Shown here: positions 61,995-64,000 of the stretch, piece by piece
Layout of the letters: the number at the start of each line of letters is the position of its first letter
Numbering within the stretch: position 1 is the stretch's first letter
Translations under genes and position numbers: made by a program
NCBI GenBank assembly: GCA_963513935.1
Contig: OY740769.1
Location: 73,425,712 to 73,489,711 of the forward strand
DNA: 64,000 bases
Source: Aphrophora alni
Taxonomy: Eukaryota; Arthropoda; Insecta; Hemiptera; Aphrophoridae
Direction: 5' to 3'
Notes under the pieces: model-generated
The model's input: only the letters and a program-made list of their open reading frames with translations
Databases searched by the model: none
Told to the model about the DNA's origin: nothing

Positions 61995-62227
61995 ATGCAT
62001 GTTTAGTTGCGTAGATGGGAAATACCACTCAGTAGGCCTACTCCAAATCAGTGTTTACGATTATAATCAGTGTGTGTTTAAAATTTCAGTTTTGTTCGAG
62101 ATTTCGTCCGAGAAACTTGAATTTTGTTGTTATAACGTTATTGTATCGTAACGTTGTTTCTTAAAGAGATATTAATAATTTGTTTATTAATATTCTGTTT
62201 ATTTTCGATTATGGAACTAGACTATAG

Positions 62228-62568
62228 GTAACTGCTTTAAAGAAAAAATTTATAGAAGCTACAATATTTACTGGTTGTGCTCAAGGTGAATCTGTTTTTA
62301 TACCTAGAATACCACTAATCCCGTCGGAGTACCCTTTCCAGTTTAAAAGACTTCAATTCCCTCTGAAGATATGCTTTGCTATGTCTATTAATAAATCTCA
62401 AGGACAAACATTAAAATTTGCAAGAGTTGATTTAAGAGAAGACTGTTTTTCTCATGGTCTTCTCACGTTGGTGCTTCTAGGGTCAGTTCTTCTAATAATT
62501 TAGTGATTTTAGCACCTAAAGGGAAGACAACAAATGTAGTTTACAAAGAGGTCCTAAATACTAAATAA
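62228..62568 (+). pseudogene. Helitron Pif1-like helicase, 3' fragment with frameshift
   Basis: In Helitrons the helicase domain, fused to a Rep endonuclease, unwinds DNA during rolling-circle transposition. This fragment is open from just after a stop at 62225-62227. It reads EATIFTGCAQGESVFIPRIP, LIPSEYPFQFKRLQFPLK, then FAMSINKSQGQTL, the conserved SF1 helicase motif V region, and CFSHG. One base is missing about 62460; in the next frame VGASRVSSSNNLVILAPKGK (motif VI, SRV) and NVVYKEVLNTK to a stop at 62566-62568 follow. The stop is close to the true C-terminus of the family. Walker A/B motifs and Rep are gone. Confidence 0.85.
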
Positions 62569-62944
62569 GTACATTTTTAGTTCAATTTTTTTATTTGAAT
62601 TGTGAAATAATTAATTTTTTCTTTAGTACGGTATTTTATAGTATGAATTCTTAAATAGTATAATATAATTTACCTATAACTAGAATAATTACGAATTTTT
62701 GTTGTTGTTTACTTTGCCTTTTGATATTTTTCAACTTTAGTAACTTTAAGTTATTGATGAGTAAACATGATGAAAATAACAGATTTAGAAAAAAATATTC
62801 TGTTTCTGAAATTACTCTATCATTCAATTCACAAATTCATAAATATTACACACTACATTAAAATTAGCCGGATTGAAGTAATATTAAACTTTTTTTATCA
62901 AAACCTGCGATTTAATAAACGTATAGATTACAACTTGAATGATT

Positions 62945-62974
62945 CGCGGGCAAAGCCGCGACGGGAGATGCTAG
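62945..62974 (+). terminator. Helitron 3' terminal hairpin and CTAG end
   Basis: CGCGG-GCAAAG-CCGCG hairpin, then ACGGGAGATG and CTAG before host T. This is the structure that ends rolling-circle replication of Helitrons. Confidence 0.75.
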
Positions 62975-63635
62975 TGTTTATATATAATAACCTATTTATT
63001 ATACAGTACTCTGAATTGTAAAGAAATTAAAATAGCAATAATAAAATTAACAGTTCGGTTTTATTCTGAAAATGTTGTCCAAGTAAAAGTTTAGAAGAAA
63101 TACAAAATGATTTTCTATAACTTGTATTTTCACATTAGTAACAATGAACTATGTACGGAGACAAAATCTATTTGGTTTGACGGTTCCAAGTTCAAAAAAG
63201 TGGTTTTGGAATGTCTCTACCGCCATGAAGTCTATGCATCTTCGTCTTTAAATTACACCATTCGGAATTCATTTTTAGTATTGCAGTATGTTGTAATGCC
63301 GATGAAACTTCAAAATATTTGATAGAAATTGTTTGAACCAATTTATATACAAGTGTCCCGAAAAGGTGGTGCACTGGCTATTCATTTTCGGATTATATGT
63401 CGCTTTATTATCTGTCTATCCGCCATTTTGTTCCTTTACAAAAAAGTAAGTCCAGAAATAGATAATATTTCCTATAAGCATTATGTATGTTACGTTTTAC
63501 AAGTGTACCAAACACAAAGACTTTATTTTCTAATTTTCGAAATAATAGTCGTAATAAACTGTTAACTTTAAAAAATAAATAAATAAATTACGACACAATT
63601 TTTTTTATAGCGACGAAGAAAATGGTTTTTTTTTT
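62975..63635. other. Non-coding, no supported gene
   Basis: Overlapping short frames on both strands (63107-63565) carry no motif and their translations are AT-driven. Confidence 0.4.
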
Positions 63636-63957
63636 CTTCTGCAGGTCAAAGGATAACCGAGTTAACGATAAAAAACTAATAACGATTTCTTGATAATTGT
63701 CTAATCACCCAAAATTAGCCTAACACCAAAATATTTTTGAATTATGATTATTTTTATCCATGGAATCAAAAGTTAATTTATTTCTTTAATACATAATAAT
63801 AGTATATTTATTTTATTTGTATGAATCAATTTTTTTTTTAATTTTGCCATAATTCAAAAATATTTTGAGTGATGCTAATTTTGGCTGTTCTAGACAATTT
63901 CCAAGAATTTGTGTTTTTGGTTTTTGTCAATAACTCGGTTATCCTTTACCCTACAGA
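63636..63957. mobile_element. Foldback MITE with about 110-bp inverted arms
   Basis: Left arm from TTCTGCAGGTCAAAGGATAA and CCGAGTTAACGATAAAAAAC to CAAAATATTTTTGAATTATG (about 63748). Right arm reverse-complemented: TTCTGTAGGGTAAAGGATAA, CCGAGTTATTGACAAAAACC to CAAAATATTTTTGAATTATG. Arms show moderate divergence with indels; the loop is about 100 bp. No coding frame. Target duplication not clear because the left flank is a T run. Confidence 0.75.
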
Positions 63958-64000
63958 AAAATTAAAACATCCATTTTGTTTGTTGTTATAAAACAAATTA

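Larger units (their letters stand above)
61603..62974 (+). mobile_element. Truncated Helitron with helicase remnant
   Basis: Starts TCACTGTATATATA after host A (61602). About 60 bp in, a GACTGATTGATTGAATGAAT and later TCATAGACGCTCACTAAGAA stretch is typical of arthropod Helitron 5' regions. Ends with hairpin CGCGG...CCGCG (62945-62960), then CTAG (62971-62974) and host T (62975). At 1.37 kb it lacks the Rep domain and most of the helicase, so it is an internally deleted derivative. The orientation is opposite to the Helitron at 6026-6652, and the two 3' ends differ in sequence, so they are different families. Confidence 0.75.

Overview
This is a visibly AT-rich, gene-poor stretch of an arthropod nuclear genome, most likely an insect. 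The evidence is a Bicaudal-C first coding exon with an arthropod-type Inr/DPE core promoter, an insect-type histone H2A with a histone mRNA 3' stem-loop, TTAGG-like telomeric words, Helitron, hAT-like, Tc1/mariner and non-LTR retrotransposon remains, and abundant TAGGCCTA palindromes. A hemipteran would fit, but that is impression rather than proof. There are no bacterial operons, and most open frames are chance frames without an ATG, homology or splice context.

Layout. 1-2250 holds the 5' end of a minus-strand Bicaudal-C gene: one coding exon, a splice donor, and an Inr plus DPE just upstream. The rest of that gene lies beyond the left edge. 2250-9970 is transposon debris: a decayed coding relic (4296-5030), a hAT-like element (5262-6853) with a minus-strand Helitron nested inside, and a long decayed minus-strand relic of an unknown, probably transposon-borne gene (7092-8290). 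9975-15440 is a 74/75-bp satellite (54 monomers in the main array), split near its left edge by a 1.36-kb segment that carries sixteen copies of a 53-bp minisatellite.

17060-19080 is the most interesting part. A decayed reverse transcriptase is followed by a 1,116-bp non-autonomous DNA transposon (17883-18998) with an 8-bp target duplication, inverted ends and repeated TTGCGGTCA motifs. It carries a captured histone H2A gene lacking its N-terminal tail but keeping its 3' processing stem-loop. The element sits at the first bases of a tRNA-like sequence. 19736-38645 holds a near-perfect 81-bp hairpin, two opposed copies of an about 400-bp repeat, a mariner transposase relic, a foldback-type element, a 319-bp inverted repeat whose checked segments match exactly, a 534-bp MITE with ACTATAGT target duplications, and a TA-flanked MITE. 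A candidate first coding exon of an unrecognised gene lies at 35785-35964.

39095-47560 is a 119-bp satellite of 71 monomers with 12- and 16-monomer higher-order duplications. It is flanked by a duplicated unit: 31800-34555 on the left recurs on the right at 47675-53702, where it is broken up and part of it is tandemly duplicated. 53703-61602 is largely featureless. 61603-62974 is a shortened Helitron keeping the 3' part of a frameshifted Pif1-like helicase gene and a canonical 3' end. A foldback MITE ends the window at 63636-63957.

No multi-gene pathway is visible. The coherent story is of satellites, segmental duplication and nested transposons between two gene starts, with one transposon that has picked up a histone gene. 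All calls are from reading alone; identities are by eye and no searches were run.
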